64,000 bases of DNA, from NCBI GenBank assembly GCA_030323885.1, contig CM059198.1:57252917-57316916 (forward strand), written 5' to 3'. Each line of letters starts with the position of its first letter. Position 1 is the first letter of the stretch. The stretch is from Branchipolynoe longqiensis. Its lineage: Eukaryota; Annelida; Polychaeta; Phyllodocida; Polynoidae. Shown one piece after another: positions 10,859-22,602 of this stretch. A program made the position numbers and the translations under genes. The notes under the pieces were generated by a model that did not search any database, had not been told where the DNA came from, and was given only the letters and a program-made list of their open reading frames with translations.

Positions 10859-11196
10859 TTGTCTGTTTGTTTGTTGTTGTTTTACGTCCTAGCAACATCT
10901 AAGGTCATATCAGGACGGGTACCGACTTGTGACAGTGCGCACTCATGGCGACTTTATAGTGCTGTCCCACTGGGAAACCAAGCCGCCGGCACCATGACCT
11001 GGTATCCCACTCAGTCACATTATCCTGACACTGAGCACACCAGTCCTTGCCCTATCCTAATAATGCCGAGTGCCTGCCTAGGAAGCGGCAAGTATCAATT
11101 TTAAAGTCATTGGTTTGACTCGATCGGGACTCGAACCCACGAGCCCACGATCTACCAGCACGGGAGACGGACGCTCTAACTCATTCGGCCATCCCG
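10859..11196 (-). repeat. T1 SINE, full length, head type A
   Basis: Reversed tail GTTTGTTTGTTGTTGTTTT, complete body and head CTAACTCATTCGGCCATCCCG. It is one of the least diverged copies and useful for a consensus. Confidence 0.85.
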
Positions 11197-11527
11197 AATG
11201 TAATGTTTCAAATCTAAATAAGTGTTTTGGTTGTGGAAAGTAAAGTATTTCATCAGATGATGCGGCTATAATGGATCAGACTGTGTACTATATATGTTTC
11301 AGAATAATACTCTTGGCCTTTTTGTGTGGTGATAGCTGAGGTCGTCTCATGGGAACTGCAGCCTGATTGGCTGCCTTCTTATTACTTGTTGCACGTGACA
11401 CTTCAGTAATGAGTCACAGCTTTGATCCCAACCACTACACTTCCTTGATCCCCATCTTCATTCCTTCCCATACCTCCTCCTCCCTCCTCCTCTCCTTACT
11501 CAATATCCTTAATACACTGTCATGGGG
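11197..11527. other. M1 right-end remnant and unassigned DNA
   Basis: 11205-11275 resembles a decayed M1 3' end (CAAATCTAAATAAGTGTTTTGG...CATCAGATGATGCGGC). The remainder is unassigned. Confidence 0.45.
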
Positions 11528-11705
11528 GTGATGAAAATGGGTAATATTGTTCCTAGAGCGGGACTCGAACCCACATCTCTTTGCATTCCGGGCCAGTGTG
11601 CTAAGCATTACACCACCTAGGCTCCCTGATATCAACACACTACCCACGCCTACCTGTCTATGCGGCTCCTTGCCTGACAGGTCAGTGCAGACCACTACAA
11701 TACCT
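11528..11705 (-). repeat. T2 SINE, reverse copy
   Basis: Same element as 425-612 in reverse: B box GGGACTCGAACCC and A box GCTAAGCATTACACCACC, then the shared non-tRNA part ending CTGACAGGTCAGTGCAG. Confidence 0.75.
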
Positions 11706-11899
11706 TACTTTATATATTGTATCCCTTTCAAGCATTGCCTCGATATTAATATATACAAAATTACGCAATATTAATATATACAATATGCAATATTAATATA
11801 TACAAACTTACATTTAGGCGCAAATCAGTGTAGGTATTTACTAGGTACTAGCTTCTTGCTTGTGATTGTATCCACTGATTTGAATATTCACTATATATG
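11706..11899. repeat. AT-rich spacer with AATATTAATATATAC repeats
   Basis: Three short direct copies of ATTAATATATACAA-type sequence at about 11742-11805. No other content is seen. Confidence 0.5.
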
Positions 11900-12121
11900 T
11901 GAACAGTACATGCGCAGAACAACGTAAGCGCCGATCCAAAAATGTGATTTGAATAACAGATTAATACATCAAAATAATTGAATTCCACGTTCCATATGAT
12001 CACATGTTTATGGAGCAATGAACACAAAGGTAGGAATATAAAAACTTGTTGCTAGTTTGATTCCAATGTTTATCTCCGTTTTTGGATTGGCGTTTACGTA
12101 GTTTTGCGCCTGAAATCTTCA
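11900..12121. mobile_element. M2 MITE, copy 1
   Basis: The inverted ends are TGAACAGTACATGCGCAGAAC and (reversed) TGAAGATTTCAGGCGCAAAAC, followed inward by GTAAGCGCCGATCCAAAAA / its complement. The centre shares CATATGATCACATG...GAGCAATGAA with the copies at 30.0 and 39.9 kb. It is 222 bp and non-coding. The right flank is TA; the left flank reads TG. Confidence 0.75.
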
Positions 12122-12667
12122 TATGCATTTGAAAATGTGTACAAAGATATTTTTTGGAAACAAGTGATGAAGGAAAAATATGTGTATAGCAAATTCTAAA
12201 ATCATGCAATAGCATGTAAAGCATATTCACTGAATGCATGATACTTTATCGAACATATATTCACTGAATGCATAATACTTTTCTCGAACTGTAATTGTAC
12301 ATACTTACTACTACAGCTGATATTTCATTTATAATATGTATAATACTGTTCTTGTCAAACAGCATTTGTATGCAGTTACAAGTACAACTAATAGTTTCAT
12401 TTATATATCAAGTACTTGTACTGTACGGCCGGAAGACCAGCGCTCAGGCACTGACAAGAGATATTATTCAATGAATAACATAGATTTGAGTTAAAGAAAA
12501 TGTAAGGGAAGAGAGAAATGGAATCAGGCAGGTTACGAGATCAATGTTTAATGCTGCAACTTCCGTCTTATTCACAGAGAGCAGGCGTTGTGAAGACAAG
12601 TGCATCTGTTTCTTTGCAATATCCTGCTGTAAGTATGATGTAAACGAGCACAATTACTAACTATTAA
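12122..12667. other. Unassigned AT-rich DNA
   Basis: A short duplication (TATTCACTGAATGCATAATACTTT) occurs at about 12224-12285. Nothing else is recognised. Confidence 0.45.
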
Positions 12668-12852
12668 TCAGACAGGATGGTCAAATGAGTTCAGCCTCCA
12701 ATTTGGGTTGGTCTTGACATTTCCTCATCCCTCAGGACAAATACCACGCCTGGCTAGGTAGCGACTAGTATCGTTTTTAAATAATTGGTTTGACTCGACC
12801 AGGGTTCGAACCTCTGCGTTCGAATCCCAGGATCTACCAAAACAGGAGATGC
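12668..12852. repeat. T1 SINE scraps, both orientations
   Basis: A plus-strand head piece lies at 12668-12720 (CAGACAGGATGGTCAAATGAG) and a minus-strand head/body piece at 12745-12850 (GTTTGACTCGACCAGGGTTCG). They are probably remnants of two insertions. Confidence 0.55.
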
Positions 12853-13216
12853 ATATATATATATATTTACTTAATGTATAACGCATTATATGAGTATAAA
12901 AGCAAGCGTAACCTGTACACCCTATATTTCCTCTGTGCGCATTGATGGAGTGCCCTCCCCCCTCCCAGATGTCGGGTGCATTGCCGGGCGGGCGCCCTCG
13001 TCCCGTCACACACTGGAGGAATATATTTGTATATATACATATACATGCTTATATACTTAAGAACTAAATGCCTTTTACACCACTGAATAGTGTGTCAGGA
13101 ATGTGGGATACATTCCGACACACGCATATTGTCTATTCCAAAGGTATACTCCAATAAAACCACATATATTCTTATTTCATAATAAGAACAACCAGGCAAA
13201 GTGTTTGAATTGGCGA
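12853..13216. other. Unassigned DNA
   Basis: TA/CATATA microsatellite pieces near 12853 and 13023-13045. A GC-rich patch at 12940-13015 shows no coding sign. Confidence 0.4.
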
Positions 13217-13745
13217 TAACCGGACGGGATGGCTGAATGAGTGAGAGCGTCCGTCTCCCATGTTGGTAGATTGTGGGATCGTGGGTTTGAATCCTGTTCG
13301 AGTCAAACCAATGACTTAAAAATTTATACTTGTCGCCTCCTAGCCAGACTCTTGGCATTACTAGGATAGGGCAAGGAGCAGAGGAATGAGGAAGACCAGT
13401 CATCTGCGACTGAAATTTCCCCTGCTTAAACAACTAATGTACCAACAAATAAATAAAAAATAGTGAATCATTCCTCTGTGGAAGATTGGGCGATCGAGCA
13501 AAAAAGACTTATAAAGTTGATACTTTACTTTTCAATGGCTAGCCTGATATTCGACATCAATAGGATAGTTTAAGGACTGGTTAGCTCAGTGTCAGGATAA
13601 TGTGACTCAAAGGGAAAATGGGTCATGGAGGCCGGGTCTCTCAGTGGTGACAATAGTATACAGTTGCCATGCGTGCACTCTGTAACATGTCGGGTTCCAT
13701 CCTGATATGACCTTAGACATATAAGACATACAACCCCAAATAAGG
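13217..13745 (+). repeat. T1 SINE in two pieces
   Basis: 13217-13385 holds a good head (GGACGGGATGGCTGAATGAG) and the start of the body. After about 95 bp of other sequence, 13480-13740 holds the T1 body to near the tail. The join could be one interrupted SINE or two neighbouring copies. Confidence 0.6.
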
Positions 13746-13913
13746 AATAGTGGATCAATAATACAAAGACAAAGGACACCGAACCCCCAATCACATGTCT
13801 TCCCTTGATCGTTCAGAATGGTATTTTTGTTTTTTTCAAGCAGCATAAATTTAATATGGAGGCATCTATTTATTGTCAATGGTACTGTTGATATAGATTA
13901 GCAGTCTAACATC

Positions 13914-14578
13914 ATGGTACCAATAACCCTAACAATACCCCTAACAATATCCCTAGCAATAACCCTAACAATAACCCTGACCATAACCCTAGCAATACCC
14001 CTAACTATAACCATAGCAATGCCCCTAACAATAACCCTACCAATAACCCTGACAATAGCCCTGACAATAACTCTAGCAATAACCCTAGCAATAACCATAA
14101 CACTAAAGCTAACAATAACTTTAATGATTCCCGGAATGATAACACTAACAATAACCCTAACAATAACCCTGACAATAACCCTACCAATAACCCTAGCAAT
14201 ACCCCCAATAATACCCCCAATAATACCCCTCACAATAACCCTGACAAATACCCTAACAATAACCGTAAGTATAACCCTAACAATAACATTAACCATAACC
14301 GTAACAATAACCCTAACACTAACCCTACCACTAACCCTATTAATAACCTAAGAATTACCCTAAGAATTACCCTAACAATAACCCTAAACATAACCCTAAC
14401 AAAAACATTAACAATAACCCTAACAATAACCATAACAATAACCCTAATAATAACCCTTACACTAACCCTAACAATAACCCCAATAATACCCCTAACAATA
14501 ACCCGACCAATAGCCCTACCAATAACCCTAATAATAACCCTAATAATAGCCCTAACAATAACCATAGCAATAACCCTG
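13914..14578. repeat. Telomere-like 12-mer array, CCCTAACAATAA
   Basis: About 55 imperfect copies of a 12-base unit made of the telomere hexamer CCCTAA plus CAATAA. Because 12 is divisible by 3, open frames appear on both strands (TLTI- and VIVR-type repeats). These are artefacts of the repeat and not genes. Point changes are spread throughout, so the array is old. Confidence 0.9.
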
Positions 14579-14599
14579 AGGTGGAACCATGATTATAGA

Positions 14600-15615
14600 A
14601 TAATCCACTACGTCACGGTACCGTGACAATAGCAAATCAGACTAGGGGCACAGCCCTGTGACTATAGCAAGTCAGACTAGGGACACAGTACTGTGACTAT
14701 AGCATGTCAGACAAGGGGCATGGTACTGTGACTGTAGCAAGTCATACTAGGGCCACAATACTATGACTATAGCAAGTCAGACTAGGGACAAGAGTATGTG
14801 AATATAGCATGTCAGACTATGGACAAGATACTGTGACTATAGCATGTCACACTAGGAATGTACTCTGACAATAGCAAGTCAGACTAGGGACACAGTACTG
14901 TGAATATATCATGTCAGACTAGGGGCACTGTACTGTAATTATATCATGTCAGACTAGGGACATGGTACTGTGGCTATAGCATGTCAGACTAGGGACATGG
15001 TACTGTGAATATAGCATGTCAGACTAGGGACATGGTACTGCACATATAGCCTGTCAGACTAGGGGCACGGTGATGTAACTATAGCAAGTCAGACTAGGGA
15101 CACAGTACCGTGAATATAGCATGTCAGACTAGGGACACAGAACTGTGAATATAGCATGCCAGACTAGGGGCACATGACTGTGCATATAGCATGCCATACT
15201 AGGGGGCATATACCATGACTATATCATGCCAGACTATGGACACGGTACTGTGACTCTACCATGTCAGCTAGGGACACAATACTCTGACTATAGCATGTAA
15301 GACTAGGGACACATTAATGTGACTATATGATGCCAGACTAGGGCCACGGTAATGTGACTATAGCATGTTAGACTAGGACCATGGTAATGTGCCTATAGCA
15401 GGTCAGACTAGGGACACATTACTGTGACTATAGCATGTCAGACTAGGGTCACAGTATTGTGACTATAGCATGTCAGACTAGGGACACATTACTGTGACTA
15501 TAGCATGCAATACTAGGGACACAGTACTGTGACTATAGCATGTCATACTATGGACACATTACTGTGACTATATCATGTCAGACTAGGGACACGGTACCGT
15601 GACTATAGTCAATCC
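14600..15615. repeat. 35-bp satellite, about 28 copies
   Basis: The unit is about GACTATAGCATGTCAGACTA followed by GGGACACAGTACTGT, repeated head to tail. Both ends of the array carry GGTACCGTGAC. Copies differ by scattered substitutions and one- to four-base gaps. No transcript or protein is suggested. Confidence 0.9.
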
Positions 15616-16159
15616 GCTTTTATAGACCTCACACTCTGAACAGATATCCACATACAATAACTACCTGACTTCATGGTGACAATGGCGGATTTTATTATAT
15701 TCCCTCGCTTTCATGTTGTTTCTTCGGTGGGAAACATCAACTAGGCAGCTAGGTTTCTGGATCCCCCCAGTTTATCGATTACCAAGGAAACGGCGCCACC
15801 ACGCCCCCGTGATGTGGGGCTGATTGATGCCTGGAGGGCCGACCGCCTGCGCATGGGCCAACCCTAGAGGAGGCCTCACTCCGGGCGCCACCTGGAGGGG
15901 TGTATTAGTGCAGGATCTGCGCGGGACCAGCCAGGGTGGCGAGGGACCGGTTTACCAACGGATCGCTAAGAGAATCACATATAATACACTTCTTTTGTTT
16001 CTTGTGGAGGCTTACACCTCCTCTCCCTCCCCATTTATTGGATGGTTGGGAGTTGAAGTTTAATGCCCGGGCAATTAGTAATGGTTTCAATTGAATACAA
16101 TTGGGTGTATTCCGCCTGGTGCGCCATCTAGTGAGACCATCTGAATTAACCTCATCATG
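15616..16159. other. Unassigned, partly GC-rich DNA
   Basis: 15780-15960 is GC-rich (GGCGCCACCACGCCC, CTCACTCCGGGCGCCACC), but no domain is visible in either strand's short open frames. It could be part of an unrecognised retroelement. Confidence 0.4.
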
Positions 16160-16435
16160 CGTTGGTTTGTTGTTGGAGTTTTACGTCTTTGCAACATTTG
16201 AGGTCATATCAGGATGAGTACCGACGTGTGACAGTGTATACTCATGGCGACTTCATAGTAATTTCATTGGGAGACCAGGCCACCAGTACCATGACCTGAT
16301 ATCCCACTCAGTCACATTATCCTGACACTGAGCCAACCAGTCCTTGCATGATGCTAATAAAACCAAGTGCCTGGCTAGGAAGCAACACCTATAAATTGTC
16401 AAGTCATTGTTTTGACTCAACTAGGGTTCGATATG
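16160..16435 (-). repeat. T1 SINE, head missing
   Basis: Reversed tail GTTTGTTGTTGGAGTTTTACGTC and body, ending at the start of the B box (ACTAGGGTTCG). Confidence 0.75.
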
Positions 16436-17215
16436 TACCATGTAATGTTTTATATCTTCTTGTGATATGCCTGGATCTGATTCTTCATTCACTATTTAAT
16501 GTCTTATTATGTAACAGTTTGACTGTCAGCCCTAGATTATGATAAATACTTCCACATTTTATTAATCCATACTGAAGAATTCTACTTCTAAATACTGTCA
16601 ATTATATCTTTGTCATTAGTGTCTCATTATGAGTTTGTATTATTGTTTCACGCACACTATTTGCTTCATATTAACTGTACCACTCATGGCTGTGTATGAT
16701 GGTTATAACTGGCCAATAAATGAATACAATTTAGAATCAACAAAGCCATCTTAGGGCGCATGCGTAATTAATTAATAACAGAGACCAATTATGAATAATC
16801 AATCCCCTGAAATAGAATCATGGCATGAAGCCTCTGAGCAAATAAACCAGAGTCCCGGCTCAGCTACCGGTTTCCATGGCAATTTTATGCTAAATGTGGT
16901 GATGATTTGTTTGTATACTTTAGTGACACATTTGTTTATTCAGCAAACAAAGGCTGTTTGCGGCGAGGAGGTATTGGGCTATTTTGAGCATGTGACAATA
17001 CAATTGTTTTATAATTCACTATGCGAAAGCCGAATTGATAAATAGTGGCTTTATTAAACATGAAGTTGCATTTCCTACTTTACTTTATTCTGAAGTGATT
17101 TCAATTTAGAATTCAAACATGCCTAAATTTTGAACCATAGGTTTCTGAAATAACAGGTTCTATTAAATTGACTCAGTATTCCCTTCTATGTTTTGTGGTA
17201 TATTGTACTTTCACA
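16436..17215. other. Unassigned AT-rich DNA; decayed M1 piece
   Basis: 17055-17190 resembles the middle of M1 (CATAGGTTTCTG...ACAGGTTCTATTAAATTGACTC) but lacks both ends. The rest is unrecognised. Confidence 0.45.
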
Positions 17216-17457
17216 TGATATAGTGATATAGTGATTGGTAGACAGGAAGTGTGAACACTTATTTGTCTCTCAATTTTGCTTGAGTGCAAGTAATTAGCAA
17301 CACAAGGAATAAATTAGTAGCATGTGGTGAATAAGTGGTCAAATTTCCCTGTATCATCAGCCCATGCTTTTTCTAATCGGTTCTTGAATGAATTTATTGA
17401 GCCGGCATCTATAACATTTTGTGGGAGACTATTCCATTTTGTGGGAGACTATTCATG
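17216..17457 (-). pseudogene. LINE-A 3' end, second copy
   Basis: Minus strand reads NSLPQNVIDAGSINSFKNRL and then a stop at 17314-17316. The 3' sequence matches 1157-1265. A 19-bp piece CATTTTGTGGGAGACTATT is duplicated in tandem at 17418-17450, probably replication slippage. The copy is 5'-truncated and inactive. Confidence 0.7.
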
Positions 17458-17465
17458 TTGGTGAC

Positions 17466-18060
17466 TTCAGCATTTATTGTCACACCTGCTGAGTCAATTC
17501 ACGAGGACCTGTTACTGCGGAAAAATATGGTGTCAGAGTCCGGGCATGCTTGCCGAAACTAAATCTAGATCTTTACACTTCAAAATATCTCAAAGGTTAG
17601 TCATTTAAAGTAAAAGTCGCTTCAAAATAAAGTAAGGTAGAATCTGAAAATCATATTAATATATTGAAGTTGCAGAGTCCGATGGTTTTGAGTTTCTCTC
17701 ATTTTCTGAGATAAACATATTAGGTTGTTCATTATAATCTACCTTACTTTAGTTTGAAGTAACTTTTATTTTAAATCACTCAATTTTGAGATATTTGAAA
17801 TGGATACATGCTAAATTAATGTTGGCAAGCTTACTAAAACTATATCACCATAGGCTTCTGCAGTAACAGGATTTATTATTTGACTCACTATCCCTTTATG
17901 TGTGATGACAAATGTTTAATAAGTGCACCAGCATCTAAGTTAGATATGTAGAATCAAATCTAGATAATTCTTTTGGTTTTGACAATTTTATGTTTTTCAT
18001 CGCACTATAGTCCCTGAAAAATAACCGATACTCAAAACCATCGGACTATGCCACATTAAC
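17466..18060. mobile_element. Two M1 copies head to head
   Basis: 17466-17660 is a reverse M1 fragment (GTTACTGCGG...CAAAATATCTCAAAGG). 17664-18060 is a forward copy from AGTTGCAGAGTCCGATGG to CCATCGGACTATGCCAC-ATTAA. The forward copy carries an extra inverted end (CTCAAAACCATCGGACTATG) just after its own decayed right end, so its right terminus is a copy of a left terminus. Confidence 0.65.
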
Positions 18061-18067
18061 TACTTCC

Positions 18068-18475
18068 ATTGCTACCCAGATATGAGTCGGTCTTAATGTC
18101 TCTCAGCTTCAGGTTTCTCTTGATGGTATCCTTGAACCGGAGACAATGGCGCCCTCTCTTTCTGTAAAATTTCATGAAATCTGCCTGCAAAAGTGTTGAA
18201 GTGCTGCTGGCTTTTGCAAGTTACCAGCGGCACTCTCTCGGGGAGCAAATAAAGGTTTCACACCGGCAAGAACATGTCAAGACAGGCGCAAAACTATTTG
18301 TCCCTGCATTGTCTGGTTGGGAGATGTTGGGAGTTCCAAAATCAACCGCCCTTAATGCTGCCACAGTGACATGGTGTTCTGTTTAGGGTTTGGTCCCTTA
18401 GCCTTCGGTTCTGTCAAGAACCTGTACCACAAGGCAGTGGTTTTCAAGTCTGCAAGGCAGGGGTGTCAAACTATA
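18068..18475 (-). repeat. LINE-B 3' copy
   Basis: It contains the AGTCGGTCTTAATGTCTCTCAG part (the minus-strand KRNLKLRDIKTDS motif) followed by the GTGCTGCTGGCTTTTGC...GGGAGATGTTGGGAG segment. It matches 9.66-10.06 and 21.40-21.84 kb. It is decayed, with no usable frame. Confidence 0.6.
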
Positions 18476-18555
18476 TTACCTATTTACATACCCATATGAT
18501 AAGTCAGGAGTAAAGGAGGCATATACATGTACTCCCATAGTGATGGGTCAGAAAT

Positions 18556-18815
18556 AATTGTTTTATTTTGTTGTTGGAGTTTTACCTCCTGGAAACATCT
18601 ATGTTCATATCAGGACGGGTACTGACTTATGACCGTGTGCACTCATGCCAACTATATAGTGCTGCCCCACTGGGAGACCAGGTTGCCAGCACCATGACCT
18701 GATATCCCCCTCAGTCACATCCTGACACTTATCCTACCCTATTAATGGCGAGCGCCTGGCTAGGAAGTGAAACGTATCAGTTTTTAAGTCATTGGCTTGA
18801 GTCGACCAGGGTTCG
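18556..18815 (-). repeat. T1 SINE, head missing
   Basis: TTTTGTTGTTGGAGTTTTACC at left through AGTCGACCAGGGTTCG at right. The tRNA head is cut at the B box. Confidence 0.75.
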
Positions 18816-19449
18816 AATACAGAAGTAGTTGTAGACAATGGTGTCATAATGATAGAAGGCCTCACGAAAGAGGGTCATTAACCATGATACACTCGCATTT
18901 CTCCAAGGAACTTCAGACGCCGTCAAATGTATGGGAATGTAGACTAAGTAGAGCATTCACTTCTCATCCGGGGCATCGTGGGGTCGATCTTCTCACCCAC
19001 CTCTTACCAATGTCTCACACAATTGAGACCCAACACTCTCGGGCATGAGTGACAATGTGTGCACCTACAGTTAGAGTTTTGGCCGGTGCTGGCGCCACTG
19101 GTCCCGGGATGGAAGGAACGGAGCAAATACATTGCATATAGTAATTGGTAATAAATGGATAATAAATCACGGATACTAATAATACATTCCCTTATGTGCC
19201 TTTGTACTCCAATAATGATGATGCATCACATATATGTGTGTGGTTTTTAATCTATTATGGGAATATAAAGAAGGACACTTCCACAACTCATTTCACTCTT
19301 CTATATATATATCTTGACCATTGGTTTATTACCTACTCTCCACTATTCCAGGGCTTAGTTCCAGGTGCAGCCACACTGGCTCCTTAACAGCCAAACAACA
19401 GCTGTTTGTAGTCAATACCTCCTCCAAACCAGTGCTAATGGTCAGATTG
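18816..19449. other. Unassigned DNA
   Basis: No repeat of this window and no domain seen. A TA run lies at 19300-19312. Confidence 0.45.
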
Positions 19450-19730
19450 TTAAAGTTGCATAGTCCGATGAAATATCAAATTTTCAAAGCCAAGCCAATT
19501 ATTTAGATTTGATTTTACATATCTAACTTAGATACTGATGCACTTATTAAGCATTTGTTTCTATGTAGAAGGCAATACTGAGTCAATTTAACAGAATCTG
19601 TTACTGCAAAAGTCTATGGTCTCAGAGTTTTGGCAAGTTTGCCAACATTATTTGTCCATGTTTGCACTCAAAATATCTCAAAAGTTTACCATTTAAAATA
19701 AAAGTAACTTTGAACGAATGTAAAGTAGAT
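19450..19730 (-). mobile_element. M1 element, truncated
   Basis: TTAA-AGTTGCATAGTCCGATGAAATATC marks the right TIR read in reverse. The body runs to GTAAAGTAGATAG and then breaks, losing the other TIR. Confidence 0.75.
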
Positions 19731-21043
19731 AGGCCAATAGTCGACACCGACATCTTTAATAGATGTCAGCATCGCAATTGTTACAGTGTAGTGCATTTCT
19801 TTGTTTCATATTAAGTTATCCTAGAAACAAAACGGGTTGTTCTATTTTCTCTACCTTTACATTCAGGATCAATTTTAGAACTTTCCAACACCTCTGTCAA
19901 TGGTAAACTATAACTATGCTGTTTGACGCCGACATCCAATGCACAACGCTGACGACTTTCCCCGATTGGCCTATTTTCCTGACACTGACTCACATATGTA
20001 TGGGACACTCTCCTGAAAACTGGTCTGCATGGGATGGGATTTTCAAACATCAATAAGATAACATCCTACTTATTTTTTTCCTTGTACTTTTCATATTCAT
20101 TTTCAGATTTGATGTAAGAAATAAGGCAAATAAAATAAACTGTGTGCAACTTTGGTCCTTTTAGCTATGAAGTGTTTTTGTACCAAAAAAATACATTTTA
20201 CAGTCAGATATTTGTAACATGACATATGGGACATGGTTGGATCCTTACTAACATCTTGTATTGCATTGTTATATCAAACAAAACAGTTCCCAAATCAAAA
20301 AGGAGGTATTTATTAACATGTATGCATGCTTAAATTAAAAAAGAAAGTATTTGATGTCTACAGAAATAACATTACAAATTTCCGTCACAGATGTAACCAG
20401 TGGTGTCTGGATGCCACACAAATATTGTACACTAATTATTCAGTGAATAAAGCATGGCTGTGAATTACTTTTTTTTATCAATATAAGCACATATTTCTGT
20501 ATATTATGCCATGATTAATATGCTTCTAAGTAGGACATTATTTAATTCTGCGTAGATTGGTGTTACATCTGAGCAACACATGCTATACTGCCATAAGACA
20601 TAGCTTAATCATGGACTGCACCTTTATTTTGTATGTGATCAATTTATATTTGAGATATATGTAAAGGGGAAATTTCCAGCTTTCATTTGCAATAAAACGA
20701 TGTTAAAAATTCAAATATTAGATTTTAACTCTCCATGTGACACTTCTGGCCATTTTTTCAGGAGAGTGACCCATACATATGTTGCTAGCTAACCTGTTGC
20801 TCGATTCTGGTAGGATGGGAGGGGCTGACTGGAACAAGGTGCATTTGGCATTCACAATGAACATTTCCTCTGCTTATTGACGAAATGAAGACAAAAGAAT
20901 TAATTGGAACATATATAATGTACATCTTCCCCTCACATCTAACTATCTTAAATGGTATATTGCACTGGCAGCCTACATTTGATACGGTGGGTATATGCGT
21001 AAACACCCTACACATGCCTACCTGTGTATGTGGTATTCCACCC
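19731..21043. other. Unassigned AT-rich DNA; possible small TIR element at its start
   Basis: TAGGCCAATAGTCGAC (about 19730) and GATTGGCCTATTTTCC (about 19964) are inverted over about 12 bases and could bound a 245-bp element. The remainder to 21043 shows no gene or repeat I can place. Confidence 0.4.
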
Positions 21044-21398
21044 TTAAAGTTGCATGGTCCGATGGTTTTGACTTTCTTTAATTTTTCTGAGATAAATATA
21101 TTAAATTGATTGTTGTAATATACCCTACTTTAGCTTGAAGTAACTTTTATTTTAAATGTCTAACTTTTGAGATATTTGTAGTGCAAACATGTCAAATTAG
21201 TTTTGGCAAGCACCCCAAAACTCTGACACCACAGGCTTCAGCAGTAACAGGTTATATTAAATCGACTCAGTGTTCCGTTCTAGGTGGCAACACATGCTTA
21301 GTAAGTGCATCAGTATCTAAGTTACATATGTCAAATCAAATCTAGATATTTGTTTTGGTTTTGGAACTGTAATGGCCCATCGGACCATGCAGCTTTAA
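21044..21398 (+). mobile_element. M1 element, full length
   Basis: TTAA-AGTTGCATGGTCCGATGG at left and CATCGGACCATGCAGCT-TTAA at right. It is 355 bp counting both TTAAs, the same length as the copies at 36.45 and 57.0 kb. It is non-coding and AT-rich. TTAA duplications are characteristic of piggyBac-type transposases (family knowledge), but the tips do not show the usual CCC start, so the source family is open. Confidence 0.85.
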
Positions 21399-21402
21399 CA
21401 GT

Positions 21403-21840
21403 CATCATCATCATCATGCTGTCGGCCGCGATGCGACAAACACTGCTTTCATTACTTGACTGCCACTCTCCATTTAGCTCTCTGCTGTCAGAGTTCCATC
21501 CATGAGTCGGTCTTAATGTCTCTCATATTTCATGAAAGCTGCCTGCAAAAGTGGTGAAGTGCTGCTGGCTTTTGCAAGTTACCAGCAGCACTCTCTCAGG
21601 GAGCAAATAGAGGTTTCACACCAGCAAGAACATGCCAAGACAGTCGCAAGTGGCTGGTCGGGAGATGTTGGGCATTCCATACATCAACTGCCCTTAACAC
21701 TGCCACAGTGACATGGTTTTCTGTTTAGGGTTTTCTCCCTTAGCCTTCGGTTCTGTCAAGAACCTGTACCACAAGGCAGTGGTTTGCAACTCTGCAAGGC
21801 AGGGGCATCAAACTTGCTGAGGTATTGCAATACCTGCAAT
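21403..21840 (-). repeat. LINE-B 3' copy, adjoining M1
   Basis: It begins with the tail CATCATCATCATGCTGTCGG immediately right of the M1 copy and continues through the shared LINE-B segments to GAGGTATTGCAATACC. The CTGCAATACCTGCAATACC stretch at the end is a short local duplication. Confidence 0.65.
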
Positions 21841-22219
21841 ACCTGCATACTCAATATGTAACTTAGATATGTAGAATCAATTCTAGATATTTTTCTTTTT
21901 TTTTTAATATGAGGGCTTCAAGCAAACCCACACCTACATTGGGTATACCTATAAGGCGCTTCACCACAGGAACTCAACGCGGTATATTACTACAACATGC
22001 GTTGCCATGGTCACACTTTGCCAGGAACTGCTATCACTGCCTCCTGGCTACACTGCACATGATCATGATTGGCTGTGATTTTCTGTGATTGCAAATTGAA
22101 TGAGATTGGCTGCTATGCCGTGCTTTCCTTCCAGAACACCCCTCCCCACCACCACCCATCTACGCCCCCCCACCCCCCTTCCGCATCCTCCCCCCTGCAG
22201 TTTGAGGGTTGAGTGTAGG
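21841..22219. other. Unassigned DNA; M1 scrap and C-rich patch
   Basis: 21848-21890 resembles an M1 piece (TAACTTAGATATGTAGAATC). 22130-22200 is C-rich. Otherwise unassigned. Confidence 0.4.
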
Positions 22220-22602
22220 CAAAGACCCTATAATACTAAGACAGCTCACTCAGCCTGTACTTTGTAATCAAAATGATCAAACGCACCGCTTGGTGCACCG
22301 GCTGTTCTCTTGGTTAAACAGGTGCTATATTATATGTATAAATGGATATATGAATGTGAAAGATATGTGACGATGGCAATGCTGATGATGATGGCGATGA
22401 TGTTGTGTAATTGTTCATAGCAATTTCATATTGATGTGTATTCATACTTACCTATCTCATGTATAATATAATTGTATGTGTTTACATGTGAAACACCAAC
22501 CAGCAGCCGGGCTGATCAAACCCACCACAAGGTGGCACTGCAAAATTGACATTACCATGGGAGAGATAGAGAGTGAGCCGTCTTAGTATTATAGGGTCTT
22601 TG
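22220..22602. mobile_element. MITE with 32-bp TIRs and 7-bp TSD (hAT- or P-like)
   Basis: Left end CAAAGACCCTATAATAC... and right end are inverted over 32 bases with one mismatch. GTGTAGG is duplicated outside (22213-22219 and 22603-22609). The element is 383 bp, non-coding, with GATGATG repeats inside. Only one copy is in the window. A 7-8 bp duplication suits hAT or P superfamilies (inference). Confidence 0.75.

Noticed and set aside
13898..14565. Hydrophobic TLTI/VIVR repeat proteins
   Set aside because: A 12-bp telomere-like array keeps frames open on both strands; no start context or domain.
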